The position numbers and the translations under genes are program-made. The notes below the pieces were generated by a model. The model was not told the origin of the DNA. It made no database searches and saw nothing but the letters and a program-made list of their open reading frames with translations. From assembly GCA_902566635.1 (NCBI GenBank), contig CACFJP010000003.1, forward strand, positions 45,531-109,530: a stretch of DNA of 64,000 nt. The letters run 5' to 3'. Shown piece by piece: positions 25,677-38,567 of the stretch; the first letter of the stretch is position 1, and each line of letters starts with the position of its first letter. Source of the stretch: an uncultured Bacteroidota bacterium. Lineage in GTDB: Bacteria > Bacteroidota > Bacteroidia > Flavobacteriales > Flavobacteriaceae.

Positions 25677-26981
25677 TTGAGTAATTTTGTAGCCATTATT
25701 GGAAGGCCCAACGTTGGAAAATCAACACTTTTTAATCGATTGATTCAACGTCGTGAGGCGATTGTGGACGCTACTAGTGGGGTGACACGTGACCGACACT
25801 ATGGCAAAACTGACTGGAACGGCAAGGAGTTTTCACTTATCGACACTGGAGGTTATGTCATTGGAGGTGGTGATACCTTTGAAGCTGCAATCGATCACCA
25901 AGTTGAAGTTGCTATCGACGAGGCCGATGCGATTCTTTTTGTTGTGGATGTTGAAGTCGGAGTCAGCGTGATGGATGAAGAAGTTGCACGCCTTTTGCAT
26001 CGTTCAGATAAACCAGTTTTATTGGTCATCAATAAAGTAGATAATGCATTACGTGTCCCCGATACAGTCGATTTTTTTGCTCTAGGAATCGACAAAACTT
26101 TTCATGTATCTGCCATCAATGGGTCAGGAACTGGTGAGTTGCTAGATACAATCATTAATGTTCTTCCTAAAACCAAAGAACCTGAAATTCATGACTTGCC
26201 TCGCTTTACTGTTGTGGGTCGCCCAAATGCAGGAAAATCATCTTTTATCAATGCGCTGATGGGAAAAGAACGCAACATTGTTACAGATCAAGCAGGCACG
26301 ACAAGAGATAGTATCGACACCATATATAATCGATATGGTTTCGAATTTGTCCTAGTTGATACTGCTGGAATCAGAAAAAAATCAAAAGTCAAGGAGAACA
26401 TCGAATTTTACTCTGTGATTCGTGCGCTGCGATCAATCGAGAACTCGGATGTTTGTTTGGTGTTGTTTGATGCCACAAGATCCTTTGACAGTCAGGTCAA
26501 GAATATATTTTGGCTAGCTGCTCGCAATCATAAGGGAATCGTGATTTTGGTCAACAAATGGGATTTGGTTGAAAAAGATGCTCAAGCAACCAAATTATTT
26601 AATGAAGCGATACAAAAAGAAATTGCTCCATTTGTAGATGTTCCAATTGTGTTTATTTCGAGTCTTACCAAACAACGAGTGTTTAAAGCCATTGAAACAG
26701 CAGTTAATGTTTACAAGAAACGAAGCAAGCGAATTCCAACGCGAGAGCTCAACGATTTTATGCTTCCAATCATTCAAAAAACTCCACCTCCAGCGATAAA
26801 GGGGAAGTATGTAAAAATTAAATATTGCTTACAGTTACACAGTGACCACCCACAATTTACCTTTTTTTGCAATCTTCCTCAATATGTAAAGGAGCCTTAC
26901 AAAAGGTTTTTAGAAAATAAAATAAGGGAAAATTACGATTTTACTGGTGCTACAATCGATATTTTTATTCGTAAAAAATAA
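25677..26981 (+). CDS. der: Ribosome-assembly GTPase Der (EngA)
   Basis: 434 residues, TTG start. Two tandem G domains: GRPNVGKST (near residue 8), DTGGY and NKVD in the first; GRPNAGKSS (about 181), DTAGIRKK and NKWD in the second. A KH-like C-terminal domain follows, ending with TFFCNLPQYVKEPYKRFLEN. Der acts in 50S subunit biogenesis. Its stop codon directly abuts the stop of the convergent merR-type gene. Confidence 0.96.
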   Translation: MSNFVAIIGRPNVGKSTLFNRLIQRREAIVDATSGVTRDRHYGKTDWNGKEFSLIDTGGYVIGGGDTFEAAIDHQVEVAIDEADAILFVVDVEVGVSVMDEEVARLLHRSDKPVLLVINKVDNALRVPDTVDFFALGIDKTFHVSAINGSGTGELLDTIINVLPKTKEPEIHDLPRFTVVGRPNAGKSSFINALMGKERNIVTDQAGTTRDSIDTIYNRYGFEFVLVDTAGIRKKSKVKENIEFYSVIRALRSIENSDVCLVLFDATRSFDSQVKNIFWLAARNHKGIVILVNKWDLVEKDAQATKLFNEAIQKEIAPFVDVPIVFISSLTKQRVFKAIETAVNVYKKRSKRIPTRELNDFMLPIIQKTPPPAIKGKYVKIKYCLQLHSDHPQFTFFCNLPQYVKEPYKRFLENKIRENYDFTGATIDIFIRKK

Positions 26982-27302
26982 CTACAGATTTTCTCTAATA
27001 CGAAGCAGTTCCTCGCGAATAGATTTGAGACGCTTGATGATTTGATGTTGACTGCTGTTTTTCGATTGAATCTCTTTTTTTGCACCTTCAAGGGTAAACC
27101 CTCTTTCCTTCACTAAAAAATGAATCAGTTCGATTTTTTCTATGTCTTGGGCAGTAAATTTTCGCGTTCCTTTGGTGTTTTTTTTAGGGGTTAAAAATTC
27201 GAATTCTTTTTCCCAAAAACGAATGAGTGAGGGATTCACATCAAAGGCTTCAGCAACTTCGCCTATACTATAATAAAGCTTTTCTGATAGCTTGGTGCTC
27301 AT
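26982..27302 (-). CDS. MerR-family transcriptional regulator
   Basis: 106 residues. The N-terminal winged helix-turn-helix YYSIGEVAEAFDVNPSLIRFWEKEFEFLTPKKNTKGTR-type sequence is typical of MerR proteins, followed by FTAQDIEKIELIHFLVKERGFTLEGAKKEI and a short coiled-coil dimerisation helix. There is no C-terminal effector domain and no cysteines, so it is not a metal sensor. It is fused by position to the M23 peptidase gene (zero-base gap), a pairing that is usual in Bacteroidota. Confidence 0.9.
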   Translation of the reverse strand: MSTKLSEKLYYSIGEVAEAFDVNPSLIRFWEKEFEFLTPKKNTKGTRKFTAQDIEKIELIHFLVKERGFTLEGAKKEIQSKNSSQHQIIKRLKSIREELLRIRENL

Positions 27303-28280
27303 TTAGTCTAGGGATTGATTTTCTCTATTTGCTGCTTCTAATAGTGCATTAAATTCTTCTGTGTTTAGATCTCCATAGTAGAAGTTAATTGGGTTGACAG
27401 CCACCCCATCTTTTCGTATCTCATAATGTAGATGAGGTGCAACAGAACGACCTGTGTTTCCTACAAAACCTATCACGTCACCTCGTTTAACTTCTTGACC
27501 GCGTCGTACGTTATATTGACTTAAATGCGCATAAAGGGTAACATAGCCAAAGCCATGATCAATACGAATGTGTTTTCCATAGCCAGGCGCACGCCCATCA
27601 ACTCGAATGACTTTACCATCGCTTGTTGAATAGATTGGTGTTCCGGTAGGAGCTGAAAAATCCATCCCTTTATGTTTACGACGTGTTTTTGTAAATGGGT
27701 CAGTACGCCAACCATATCCAGATGCCATTCTTCTGAGATCTTCGTTGTTGATAGGCTGAATAGATGGGATAGCAGAGAGTAACACTTCTTTGTCCAACGC
27801 CATTCTTTGAATTTCGTCTAATGACTTCGATTGTACAACTACTTGCTTGGACAATATTTCCATTCGTTTTGTAGTGCTTATGACCAGTTCAGAATTTTCG
27901 AAGCCTTCCAAATCAGAATATCGATTAACTCCTCCAAAACCTGCTTTTCGAACATCTTCTGAAATGGGGTTTGCCTCAAAAATCACACGATAGATTTGAT
28001 TGTCTCGGTCCTGTAGATTGTCCAATACGCTTTCAATCTGTTGCATTTTTCTATTGAGCTGCTCATATTGCAGTTGGTAATTGTCAATCTCTCTTGCCTG
28101 AGCAATCTCTTTTGGGGTTTCGATCAGGGTAGAAGATAACAACACCAATAACATGATTAAACCAAAAAGCGCAGAAACAGTTAGAAAAACAAAAGCGTTG
28201 CGAAAACGTACTCCAGTATTGACTTCTATTCGTCTGTAAGAAAGGGTCTCTTGATCGTAATAATATTTATACTTTGGCAT
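27303..28280 (-). CDS. M23 family metallopeptidase (murein endopeptidase-like)
   Basis: 325 residues. A short cytoplasmic N-terminus containing YYYDQETLSYRRIEV precedes one membrane helix (about 29-50), a coiled coil (about 60-95) and the LytM/M23 domain (about 185-300). Zinc ligands are visible: H and D in KHKGMDFSAPTGTPI, and H-x-H in APHLHYEIRKDG. It is expected to face the periplasm and cleave peptidoglycan cross-links or regulate amidases. Confidence 0.92.
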   Translation of the reverse strand: MPKYKYYYDQETLSYRRIEVNTGVRFRNAFVFLTVSALFGLIMLLVLLSSTLIETPKEIAQAREIDNYQLQYEQLNRKMQQIESVLDNLQDRDNQIYRVIFEANPISEDVRKAGFGGVNRYSDLEGFENSELVISTTKRMEILSKQVVVQSKSLDEIQRMALDKEVLLSAIPSIQPINNEDLRRMASGYGWRTDPFTKTRRKHKGMDFSAPTGTPIYSTSDGKVIRVDGRAPGYGKHIRIDHGFGYVTLYAHLSQYNVRRGQEVKRGDVIGFVGNTGRSVAPHLHYEIRKDGVAVNPINFYYGDLNTEEFNALLEAANRENQSLD

Positions 28281-28326
28281 TTGTCAAAATGTGCTAATTT
28301 TACAAGCAGTTAGATAGAAATATTTA

Positions 28327-28334
28327 CAAATATA
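28327..28334 (-). promoter_or_regulatory. Possible -7 box (TATATTTG) for the M23-merR operon
   Basis: Exact TAnnTTTG on the minus strand with a predicted 40-base leader. The nearest TTG is 13 bases upstream, too close for a standard -33. Confidence 0.4.
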
Positions 28335-28378
28335 AAAAATGTTGTTACAAGTTGATATTTACAAGTTAACACTACTCT

Positions 28379-31140
<2,762 letters not shown>

Positions 31141-31175
31141 TTAAATGTAATAGTTTTTTTCAAGTTGTATTTAAA

Positions 31176-31183
31176 TATGTTTG
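31176..31183 (+). promoter_or_regulatory. Promoter -7 box (TATGTTTG) for the desulfhydrase-like gene
   Basis: Matches TAnnTTTG; predicted +1 near 31190, two bases before ATG 31192. No standard -33 seen. Confidence 0.45.
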
Positions 31184-31191
31184 ACTGAGCG

Positions 31192-32097
31192 ATGGAGTCT
31201 AATAATCAACATCTACGATTACAGGAAATTGCAGGAGATTTGGAAATTGTCTTAAAGAGAGAAGATCTGATTCATCCAGATATTTCTGGTAATAAATGGC
31301 GAAAACTGAAATACAATTTGCAGTATGCCAAAGCGAACAGTTATAAAACCCTGTTGACTTATGGGGGTGCCTATTCCAACCATTTGGCTGCTGTGGCAGC
31401 TGCAGGATATCAATATGGGTTTACAACACATGGTATTGTTCGTGGAGATGAATTGGAGGGTCAATCTCTAAATCCAACCCTCCAATATTGCAAACAAATG
31501 GGTATGGCGCTGCATTTTGTCAGTCGATCGTTGTACAAGGACAAAGAACAGGCATTATCAACAGTTGTGATAAAGGACAAAAACCCTTACATCATTCCTC
31601 AAGGTGGCACCAATACCTTAGCAATAAAAGGGTGTAGAGAGATTCTCACAACTACTGACAAGACTTTCGATACTTTGGCTGTAGCAGTAGGAACAGGTGG
31701 AACGATGGCGGGTTTGATCGAATCAACGCAAGAGCATCAGCATATTGTTGGATTTCAAGTTGTAAAAGACATAGAAATACGCAGTCGGATTCGTACCTTT
31801 GTCAAAAATAATCGTTGGTCATTGGTGCCGACTCACAAAGAGATCGGTTTTGCCAAAACGCCAAAATCATTGATTGATTTTGCTCATAGTATAGCCAACC
31901 ATACGGGTGTAGTTCTCGACCCGCTATACACGGCTCCGATGCTATGGCATTTGATTAAAAAGTGGAAAGAAAACACATGGAATTTTGGAAATCGTTTGTT
32001 GGTTATTCATACTGGGGGCCATCGTTCAATCAAAGGAATCAACCAGCGATTGGCAGCGCAAGGCAGTTTGTTGCGCTGGCCATGCTCATCTTTTTAG
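31192..32097 (+). CDS. ACC deaminase/D-cysteine desulfhydrase-family PLP enzyme
   Basis: 301 residues, fold type II PLP enzyme. KREDLIHPDISGNKWRKLKYN contains the PLP lysine (SGNKWRKL), GGAYSNHLAAVAAAG binds the cofactor phosphate region, and AVGTGGTMAGL and [11 protein letters not shown] are the other family motifs. Family members are D-cysteine desulfhydrases or 1-aminocyclopropane-1-carboxylate deaminases; sequence alone does not decide, and most Bacteroidota members are of unproven specificity. The 3' end overlaps the glucosaminidase reading frame; the last ~15 residues, rich in hydrophobic residues, look like read-through of that overlap. Confidence 0.85.
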   Translation: MESNNQHLRLQEIAGDLEIVLKREDLIHPDISGNKWRKLKYNLQYAKANSYKTLLTYGGAYSNHLAAVAAAGYQYGFTTHGIVRGDELEGQSLNPTLQYCKQMGMALHFVSRSLYKDKEQALSTVVIKDKNPYIIPQGGTNTLAIKGCREILTTTDKTFDTLAVAVGTGGTMAGLIESTQEHQHIVGFQVVKDIEIRSRIRTFVKNNRWSLVPTHKEIGFAKTPKSLIDFAHSIANHTGVVLDPLYTAPMLWHLIKKWKENTWNFGNRLLVIHTGGHRSIKGINQRLAAQGSLLRWPCSSF

Positions 32098-32837
32098 CAT
32101 CATGCGGCAGTAAAAAACAAGTGTATTATGCCGATACATCAATGAATGAACAAACGATTAATTCACAGGAAAAATCCAAAAAAAAGACAAAAAAGAAAAA
32201 AGACAAAGAGGTTGTTTATTCCTTAGATCCAACAACACGCTACATCCAGCAATATGCCAGTATTGCACAAGAGGAAATGCGTCGCTATAAAATTCCAGCA
32301 AGCATCACTTTGGCGCAAGGTTTGTTAGAATCGCAGTTTGGACAAGGTAAGCTAGCAAAGAAGTCAAACAATCATTTTGGTATAAAATGCAAACGTGAAT
32401 GGAGAGGTAAAAAAGTGTATCATGATGATGATGCACCTGGCGAATGCTTTCGGGCCTATAATGACCCCAAAGAATCCTATCGTGACCATTCGCTTTTTTT
32501 GGTCGAGCGTGAGCGATATGCGAGTTTATTTCGTCTCAAAAAAACAGATTATAAAGCTTGGGCAAAAGGATTGAAGAAAGCAGGATATGCCACAGATCCA
32601 GCTTATGCAGATAAATTGATTGGCCTTATCGAACGCTTAAACCTTTGGAAATACGATAATCCAAAATTATCGCCAAAGTTTAGTAATCGAGACAATAGGA
32701 TACATATTGTACAAAAAGGCGATACACTTTATGGATTGTCCAGACGTTACAGTATATCAGTGGGAAAACTTAAAAAAATAAACGACTTGAAATCTAATGA
32801 TATTCAGATTGGTCAACAATTACGATTAGAAAAATGA
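31977..32837 (+). CDS. GH73-type glucosaminidase lipoprotein with LysM domain (start uncertain)
   Basis: A lipobox LASCGS is preceded by the hydrophobic stretch [12 protein letters not shown]. The glucosaminidase domain follows ([44 protein letters not shown]), and a LysM domain at the C-terminus ([19 protein letters not shown]). It should cleave N-acetylglucosamine linkages in peptidoglycan. Start problem: ATG 31962 and 31977 give an unusually long pre-signal region, while ATG 32084 is too close to the Cys. An ATT at 32049 would give an ideal signal ([19 protein letters not shown]). I list ATG 31977 as the conventional start. The gene overlaps the desulfhydrase-like gene before it and shares ATGA with hemL after it. 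Confidence 0.85.
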   Translation: MEFWKSFVGYSYWGPSFNQRNQPAIGSARQFVALAMLIFLASCGSKKQVYYADTSMNEQTINSQEKSKKKTKKKKDKEVVYSLDPTTRYIQQYASIAQEEMRRYKIPASITLAQGLLESQFGQGKLAKKSNNHFGIKCKREWRGKKVYHDDDAPGECFRAYNDPKESYRDHSLFLVERERYASLFRLKKTDYKAWAKGLKKAGYATDPAYADKLIGLIERLNLWKYDNPKLSPKFSNRDNRIHIVQKGDTLYGLSRRYSISVGKLKKINDLKSNDIQIGQQLRLEK

Positions 32838-34120
32838 GGTACGAGCGAAGTAGTGCTTTGTTTGCACAAGCAAAAAAAGTGATTCCAGGAGGGGTCAATT
32901 CTCCAGTAAGAGCTTTCAAGGCAGTTGGGGGTACTCCAATTTTTATCAAAGAAGCAAAAGGAGCGTATTTATTTGATGAAGATGATCATAGCTATATCGA
33001 TTTTATCTCATCTTGGGGGCCTTTGATTTTGGGACATGGCTACAAACCAGTTGTGGAGGCAGTGCAAAAGCAAGCCGACAAAGGAACTTCATATGGAATT
33101 CCTACTGCGCTTGAAACCAATATAGCTGAACTGGCCACTTCGATGGCACCCAATATTGATAAAATTCGATTTGTAAATTCTGGAACAGAAGCTTGCATGA
33201 GTGCTGTGCGACTGGCTCGTGGATATACCAGTTGTGAAAAAATCATCAAATTTTCGGGTTGTTATCATGGTCATTCTGATGCTTTTCTCATTCAGGCAGG
33301 CAGTGGTGCTGTGACTTTTGGAAGCCCAAACTCTCCTGGTGTGACCCAAGGAACAGCTAAGGATACTTTACTGGCAAATTATAATGATATTGACAATGTG
33401 ACTCAACTTTTTGAAGCAAATGAAGACGAAATTGCAGCAGTGATTATTGAGCCTGTAGCAGGAAACATGGGATGTATTCCACCAGAACCTGGATTTTTGG
33501 AGGGTCTTAGATATTTATGCAATCAGAACAATACCTTGCTCATTTTTGATGAGGTGATGACTGGATTTCGATTGGCTGCTGGTGGTGCCCAACAACTTCT
33601 TGGAGTGGATGCCGACATCGTTACTTTTGGAAAGGTGATTGGTGGTGGTCTTCCAGTTGGCGCCTTTGCAGCTAGAGAAGAAATCATGGATTTTTTGACA
33701 CCTGAAGGACCTGTTTATCAAGCAGGTACTTTGAGTGGAAACCCTCTTGCGATGGCAGCCGGATTGGCAATGTTAACAGCTTTGGACAATCAGCCAGAAG
33801 TGTTTGACAGTCTCGCAGATAAAACAGCTTATTTGCACGAGGGAATGAATAATATTCTCTCTAAAAGTAGAATTGATTATCAAATCAATCGTTTGGGGTC
33901 TATGATATCCTTGCATTTTACTGACACTGTTGTTAAGGACTTTACCTCAGCAGCCAAAGGCAATAACAAGAGATTTACCAAATACTTTCATGGCATGCTA
34001 AAGCGTGGTGTGTATTTACCTCCAAGCGCATTTGAAAGCTATTTCTTAAATGATGCTATCTCCTACAAAGACATCGACACGACGCTACAAGCCTTTTCTG
34101 AAACCCTCAAAGAACTCTGA
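32834..34120 (+). CDS. hemL: Glutamate-1-semialdehyde 2,1-aminomutase
   Basis: 428 residues. Class III aminotransferase fold: [17 protein letters not shown] at the start, [27 protein letters not shown] and the PLP lysine in [16 protein letters not shown]. It makes 5-aminolevulinate, the C5-pathway entry to heme, linking it with hemD and hemW elsewhere in the window. The start overlaps the preceding stop (ATGA). The stop directly abuts the stop of the convergent metalloprotease gene. Confidence 0.96.
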   Translation: MRYERSSALFAQAKKVIPGGVNSPVRAFKAVGGTPIFIKEAKGAYLFDEDDHSYIDFISSWGPLILGHGYKPVVEAVQKQADKGTSYGIPTALETNIAELATSMAPNIDKIRFVNSGTEACMSAVRLARGYTSCEKIIKFSGCYHGHSDAFLIQAGSGAVTFGSPNSPGVTQGTAKDTLLANYNDIDNVTQLFEANEDEIAAVIIEPVAGNMGCIPPEPGFLEGLRYLCNQNNTLLIFDEVMTGFRLAAGGAQQLLGVDADIVTFGKVIGGGLPVGAFAAREEIMDFLTPEGPVYQAGTLSGNPLAMAAGLAMLTALDNQPEVFDSLADKTAYLHEGMNNILSKSRIDYQINRLGSMISLHFTDTVVKDFTSAAKGNNKRFTKYFHGMLKRGVYLPPSAFESYFLNDAISYKDIDTTLQAFSETLKEL

Positions 34121-36601
34121 TTAATCTTCATCTAAAATGATATTGATGCGCGAGATTGCATCTTGTAGATGATATTTGGTGTTTGTATCAGAAACGCGCT
34201 TCATGCCTTTTTCAATGTCTTTTTTCAGTTTGTTGAGCTGTCCTCTAGCAACAGATCGAATATCTGACTGACTGACCAGTACTCTGGTTTGATTCCCGTA
34301 CGTTCGTGACCAACCAGTTGCAGGGGTTTGGCTTTCAGTCATCAGAAATGATAAACGATCGATGTATGCACGTTGAAGGTTTCGACGATAAGTATCAATT
34401 TTAATCCCTTTTGAAAGCTCAGACCACAAACCATCTTGCAAGTCATTCATCATACTGACAAGGGTGTATGCTTGAGTGCTATTTAAGGCCTCATTCTCTA
34501 TCATTCTTGCCATACGGCCAAAATCAAGGATGCTATTGATGATTCTGGTTTGGGTTCGGCGCATTCGATCAACAGCACCTGCAAAATCAATCTTGTTTAA
34601 GATTTCAGCTTCTAGCAACCAAGTTGGTGTTTGAAAAAGCTCTTGCTGTAAAAATGATAAACAGTTTTGCTGATGACTTTTTGAAACATGGGTATAAACT
34701 GCACCATCTTGGTCATAGGTTTTGTAATATTCGTAAACCCCACCAATATTGGAAGTTACATGCCCCATATAACGATTAAACTGACTGTAAACTTGGCCAT
34801 ATAAAGTTTCTAAATCATCGTAGGTTTTCCCATCCTCTGCTGTCCACTCGATTAGTTTTGGGACGATGCGTTTAAGATTTGCAATACCATAAGCACTGGC
34901 CATGATTGCATTATCACCAAGATCCTCTGTTTGAGAACTAGGGTCTACAACCCCAAATTGTTGTCGCCCAAATCTATACATTGGGTCATCCTCTTTGTCT
35001 CGAATCCATTGGTCAAGTATAGGCTTTTCATCTTCTGCTTTCTCAACAGAGAGGATGGGTCGATACCCCCAACGTACAGCATGGATGTCATAAGGGCCTA
35101 TATTTGGCATCAACGAAACATCGCCATCACCAGGTTGAGCAACATAATTGAAACGAGCATAATCCATGATTGATGGAGCAGTACCATATTTTTGAGTAAA
35201 TGAAACAGAACGTAAAGAGTCAACGGGGTAGGCAACACTACTTCCCATGTTATGAGGAAGACCAATCGTATGACCAACCTCGTGGGCAGACACAAATCGT
35301 ATCAATCTACCCATTATTTCGTCTTTAAAGGCAACGCCTTGTGCCTCTGGATTGATTGCTGCAGTTTGAACAAAAAACCAATTGCGTAACAAGGTCATTA
35401 CATTGTGATACCAATTGATATCTGATTCGAGAATTTCTCCAGACCTTGGGTCGCTTACGTGTGGGCCATTGGCATTTGGAATGGGCGATGCCAAATAACG
35501 CACAACAGAGTAGCGCACATCCTCTGGACTCCAATCTGGATCTTCTTCAGCTGTGGGTGGGTCTTTTGCCAGAATTGCATTTTTAAAGCCAGCTGCTTCA
35601 AAAGCAACTTGCCAATCTTCAACACCTTGCTTGATATATTTTCTCCATTTTTTTGGTGTTGCCCTATCGATGTAATACACAATTGGCTTGATAGGCTCGA
35701 CCAGTTCACCACGCTCAAATTTTTCTATATCTTCTGATGCAATTTCCAATCGCCAACGATCAAGATAGCGAATGGTTTTACTCTCCTGAACATCAAGACC
35801 ATAATCCACCTGTCCACGTGCAAACCACCCAACTCGTTGGTCGAAATAACGTCGCTTCATCTGAACTTTTGGTAGTAAAATCATGGAGTTATTCATTTCC
35901 AAACTAATTGATCCTGTACTGGCATTTGAAGGAGGTTCAGATGAATTATAGGTTTTAACATGACGCATCTCTACATTGAGGGGATAGCTTTTTATGCTTT
36001 CTATAAAGGAACGCGATTTATCCAAACTACTGATTTTATACGTTTTCCTTCTCGAGGCAGGAAAGCCAATAGCTTTGACATCGCTTTCTAGAAATTTGTT
36101 TACTTGAATAACTGTGGAAGTAGAATCTTTTCCAATCGTTTTTATATCAAAACTGTAAAGAATTGGTTCAAAATTTGAATTGACCACCGCTTCATGAATC
36201 GGTAGAGAATCGGCAGCGACAACCTGGTGCGAAACCACTCTTAATAAAACCTTTTTTGATCTTTTTTCCCAACGTAATACTTGAGTATTTTGCTTGCCAC
36301 CACCAAATCCGATACCACTTGCTGTTTTGGCAATTCGTGTCACGACAAGCATTTCACGACCAAACAAACTGTCGGGAATTTCATAATAGTACTTATCATC
36401 AACCTGGTGGACGTCAAACAAACCTTTATCTGTAATTGCCTCATCAGTGACGATATCCTGATAGCTCTTTTCTTTGGTATCCTTATTTTTTTCTTCTGAT
36501 GATTTTTCAGCTTTGCTATTTTCACTCTTTTCACTGTCTTGGGCGTTCAATTGCCAAGCGAACAAGAGTATTAAACATGGGAATAAGAGTTTTATTTTCA
36601 T
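34121..36601 (-). CDS. Zinc-dependent metalloprotease (DUF5117/DUF5118 type)
   Basis: 826 residues. A signal peptide (KIKLLFPCLILLFAWQLNAQ) is followed by a highly charged Glu/Lys/Ser linker and a large N-terminal region of the DUF5118/DUF5117 kind (YYYEIPDSLFGREMLVVTRIAKT). The metzincin-type zinc motif HEVGHTIGLPHN begins near residue 440, with the three His ligands in H-E-x2-H-x2-G-x2-H spacing and a SIMDYARFNYVAQPGD Met-turn downstream. A secreted or periplasmic protease of a family common in Bacteroidota; substrates unknown. It lies 63 bases downstream of lysS on the same strand. Confidence 0.9.
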   Translation of the reverse strand: MKIKLLFPCLILLFAWQLNAQDSEKSENSKAEKSSEEKNKDTKEKSYQDIVTDEAITDKGLFDVHQVDDKYYYEIPDSLFGREMLVVTRIAKTASGIGFGGGKQNTQVLRWEKRSKKVLLRVVSHQVVAADSLPIHEAVVNSNFEPILYSFDIKTIGKDSTSTVIQVNKFLESDVKAIGFPASRRKTYKISSLDKSRSFIESIKSYPLNVEMRHVKTYNSSEPPSNASTGSISLEMNNSMILLPKVQMKRRYFDQRVGWFARGQVDYGLDVQESKTIRYLDRWRLEIASEDIEKFERGELVEPIKPIVYYIDRATPKKWRKYIKQGVEDWQVAFEAAGFKNAILAKDPPTAEEDPDWSPEDVRYSVVRYLASPIPNANGPHVSDPRSGEILESDINWYHNVMTLLRNWFFVQTAAINPEAQGVAFKDEIMGRLIRFVSAHEVGHTIGLPHNMGSSVAYPVDSLRSVSFTQKYGTAPSIMDYARFNYVAQPGDGDVSLMPNIGPYDIHAVRWGYRPILSVEKAEDEKPILDQWIRDKEDDPMYRFGRQQFGVVDPSSQTEDLGDNAIMASAYGIANLKRIVPKLIEWTAEDGKTYDDLETLYGQVYSQFNRYMGHVTSNIGGVYEYYKTYDQDGAVYTHVSKSHQQNCLSFLQQELFQTPTWLLEAEILNKIDFAGAVDRMRRTQTRIINSILDFGRMARMIENEALNSTQAYTLVSMMNDLQDGLWSELSKGIKIDTYRRNLQRAYIDRLSFLMTESQTPATGWSRTYGNQTRVLVSQSDIRSVARGQLNKLKKDIEKGMKRVSDTNTKYHLQDAISRINIILDED

Positions 36602-36664
36602 ATCATAATCTTTAATTTGAGAAAAAGAACAACCAATGTAAGCGTTTAAAATTAAACAGGAGGT

Positions 36665-38356
36665 TTACTCTTTTAGATGAACAAAAAGCCCATTTTCTGT
36701 TTTGGTCACTTTTGCCAATTGATGGGCACTGAGTCCCTTGATTGCCTTATCCCATTTTTTATTGCTGAGCCCAGCACTCTCTTTCAATTCAGTCAATAGT
36801 ACTGGGTGTTGTTTTTTGAGGATGCTAAAGACAATTTTTTCTTCTTCAGTCAATGTTGGGCCTTTCGCCTCTATACGCATCTGAGGGAAAAATAAAACTT
36901 CTTGGATCGAGCTATTGTCTGTCATCAACATCACTAAGCGATCAATCCCAATCCCAATGCCTGATGTTGGTGGCATACCAAACTCGAGTGCGCGAACAAA
37001 ATCATGATCGATAAACATCGCTTCATCATCTCCTTTTTCCGATAGTTTAAGCTGATCCTTAAAGCGTTCCAACTGCTCGACAGGATCGTTTAGTTCAGAG
37101 TATGCATTGGCAAGTTCTTTTCCATTCACCAAGAGCTCAAAGCGCTCTGTTAATCCAGGCTTATCGCGATGAACTTTAGTCAAAGGACTCATCTCTTTAG
37201 GGTAATCTGTGATAAAAGTTGGCTGTACATAATGATGCTCACAACAGCTACCAAAAATCTCATCAATGAGCTTGCCAACACCCATACTATCATCAACTTC
37301 AATGTCAAGCCCAATAGCTGCTGCTCTCAATTCTTTTTCACTCATCCCACTTACATCAATACCAGTGTGCTTCTTAATAGCCTCGAGAATAGGGACACGA
37401 GGATAGGGAGATTTGAAATCGATAGTCTTATCACCAACCTTCACTTTTGTCGTGTTGTGTGTGTCGATGGCAACTTGTTCGAGCAAAGTCTCTGTTGTTT
37501 CCATCATCCAGTGATAATCTTTATAGGCGACATAAAGCTCCATGACAGTAAACTCGGGGTTGTGTGTTCTATCCATACCTTCGTTGCGAAAGTCTTTGGC
37601 AAATTCATAAACACCATCAAGCCCCCCAACAATAAGACGTTTTAAATACAATTCGTTGGCAATTCGCAGATAGAGTGGAATGTTCAGCGCATTGTGATGG
37701 GTAACAAACGGACGTGCCGCAGCACCACCAGGAATGGGCTGGAGAATGGGTGTTTCCACCTCTATATACCCTTTTGCATTGAAGAAAGAACGAATGGTAT
37801 TTGTGATTTTTGTTCGTTTGAGAAAAGTGTCTTTGACATCAGGATTGACAATCAAATCAACATATCGCATGCGATACCTTTGCTCAGGGTTTGAAAAAGA
37901 ATCATATGTGTTTCCATCAGCATCTGTTTTTGGTAATGGCATTGGACGAAGGGACTTGCTCAAGACATAAAGAGACTCCACTTGCACTGTTTTTTCACCT
38001 ACCTGGGTGGTAAACAAAGTTCCAGTTAGCCCAATAATATCACCTATGTCTAAGAGCTTTTTATAAACATCGTTGTACATTGTCTTGTCCTTATCTGGAC
38101 AAAGAATATCACGATTGAAATACACTTGTATGCGTCCTTTCGAGTCTTGTAGTTCTGCAAAACTTGCCTTTCCCTGTATTCGACGAGACATCAACCTTCC
38201 TGCTATGGTGACTTGTTTCCCCTTAACAAATTCATTGATGATCGATTCACTATTTGCGTTGGTAGAAAATGTAGCGGCAGGGTATGGGTCGATTCCAAGT
38301 CCACGAAGTTGTTTTAACTTTTCCCGTCTTATAAGCTCTTGCTCGGATCTTTCCAA
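36665..38356 (-). CDS. lysS: Lysyl-tRNA synthetase (class II)
   Basis: 563 residues from the TTG at 38356 (ERSEQELIRREKLKQLRGLGIDPYP); the open frame allows TTG 38374, but that codon lies inside a TAnnTTTG promoter box. OB-fold anticodon domain about residues 50-160; class II motifs include FRNEGMDRTHNPEFTVMELY and GIGIGIDRLVMLM. After the catalytic core a ~60-residue extension (TLTEEEKIVFSILKKQ to the end) looks like a small winged-helix domain, absent from E. coli LysS; length suggests it is normal for flavobacteria. Confidence 0.95.
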   Translation of the reverse strand: MERSEQELIRREKLKQLRGLGIDPYPAATFSTNANSESIINEFVKGKQVTIAGRLMSRRIQGKASFAELQDSKGRIQVYFNRDILCPDKDKTMYNDVYKKLLDIGDIIGLTGTLFTTQVGEKTVQVESLYVLSKSLRPMPLPKTDADGNTYDSFSNPEQRYRMRYVDLIVNPDVKDTFLKRTKITNTIRSFFNAKGYIEVETPILQPIPGGAAARPFVTHHNALNIPLYLRIANELYLKRLIVGGLDGVYEFAKDFRNEGMDRTHNPEFTVMELYVAYKDYHWMMETTETLLEQVAIDTHNTTKVKVGDKTIDFKSPYPRVPILEAIKKHTGIDVSGMSEKELRAAAIGLDIEVDDSMGVGKLIDEIFGSCCEHHYVQPTFITDYPKEMSPLTKVHRDKPGLTERFELLVNGKELANAYSELNDPVEQLERFKDQLKLSEKGDDEAMFIDHDFVRALEFGMPPTSGIGIGIDRLVMLMTDNSSIQEVLFFPQMRIEAKGPTLTEEEKIVFSILKKQHPVLLTELKESAGLSNKKWDKAIKGLSAHQLAKVTKTENGLFVHLKE

Positions 38357-38371
38357 ATGAATTCTTTTGTG

Positions 38372-38379
38372 CAAAGATA
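38372..38379 (-). promoter_or_regulatory. Promoter -7 box (TATCTTTG) for lysS
   Basis: Matches TAnnTTTG on the minus strand; predicted +1 near 38365, nine bases before TTG 38356. It argues against the upstream TTG start. The remaining gap to lipB (38380-38567) shows no other clear signal. Confidence 0.45.
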
Positions 38380-38567
38380 ATCATGCATAACGAATTGAGT
38401 GAATTTGTTCTTGGTTTTATAACGAAGCAGCATACAGACGCAAGCTTTTAGTCATTTAGAGGAATTAAAACATGAATAATATGTGCTGCTGAAATTCTGT
38501 TTTTTACGTATTTTGCACCTTCGAAGATAACATTGATGTTGTCAAGTCAGATTTATTTTTGACATCT

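Noticed and set aside
37169..37645. 158-codon plus-strand open frame inside lysS
   Set aside because: Antisense to a conserved synthetase core, Cys/His/Phe-rich random composition; a shadow frame.
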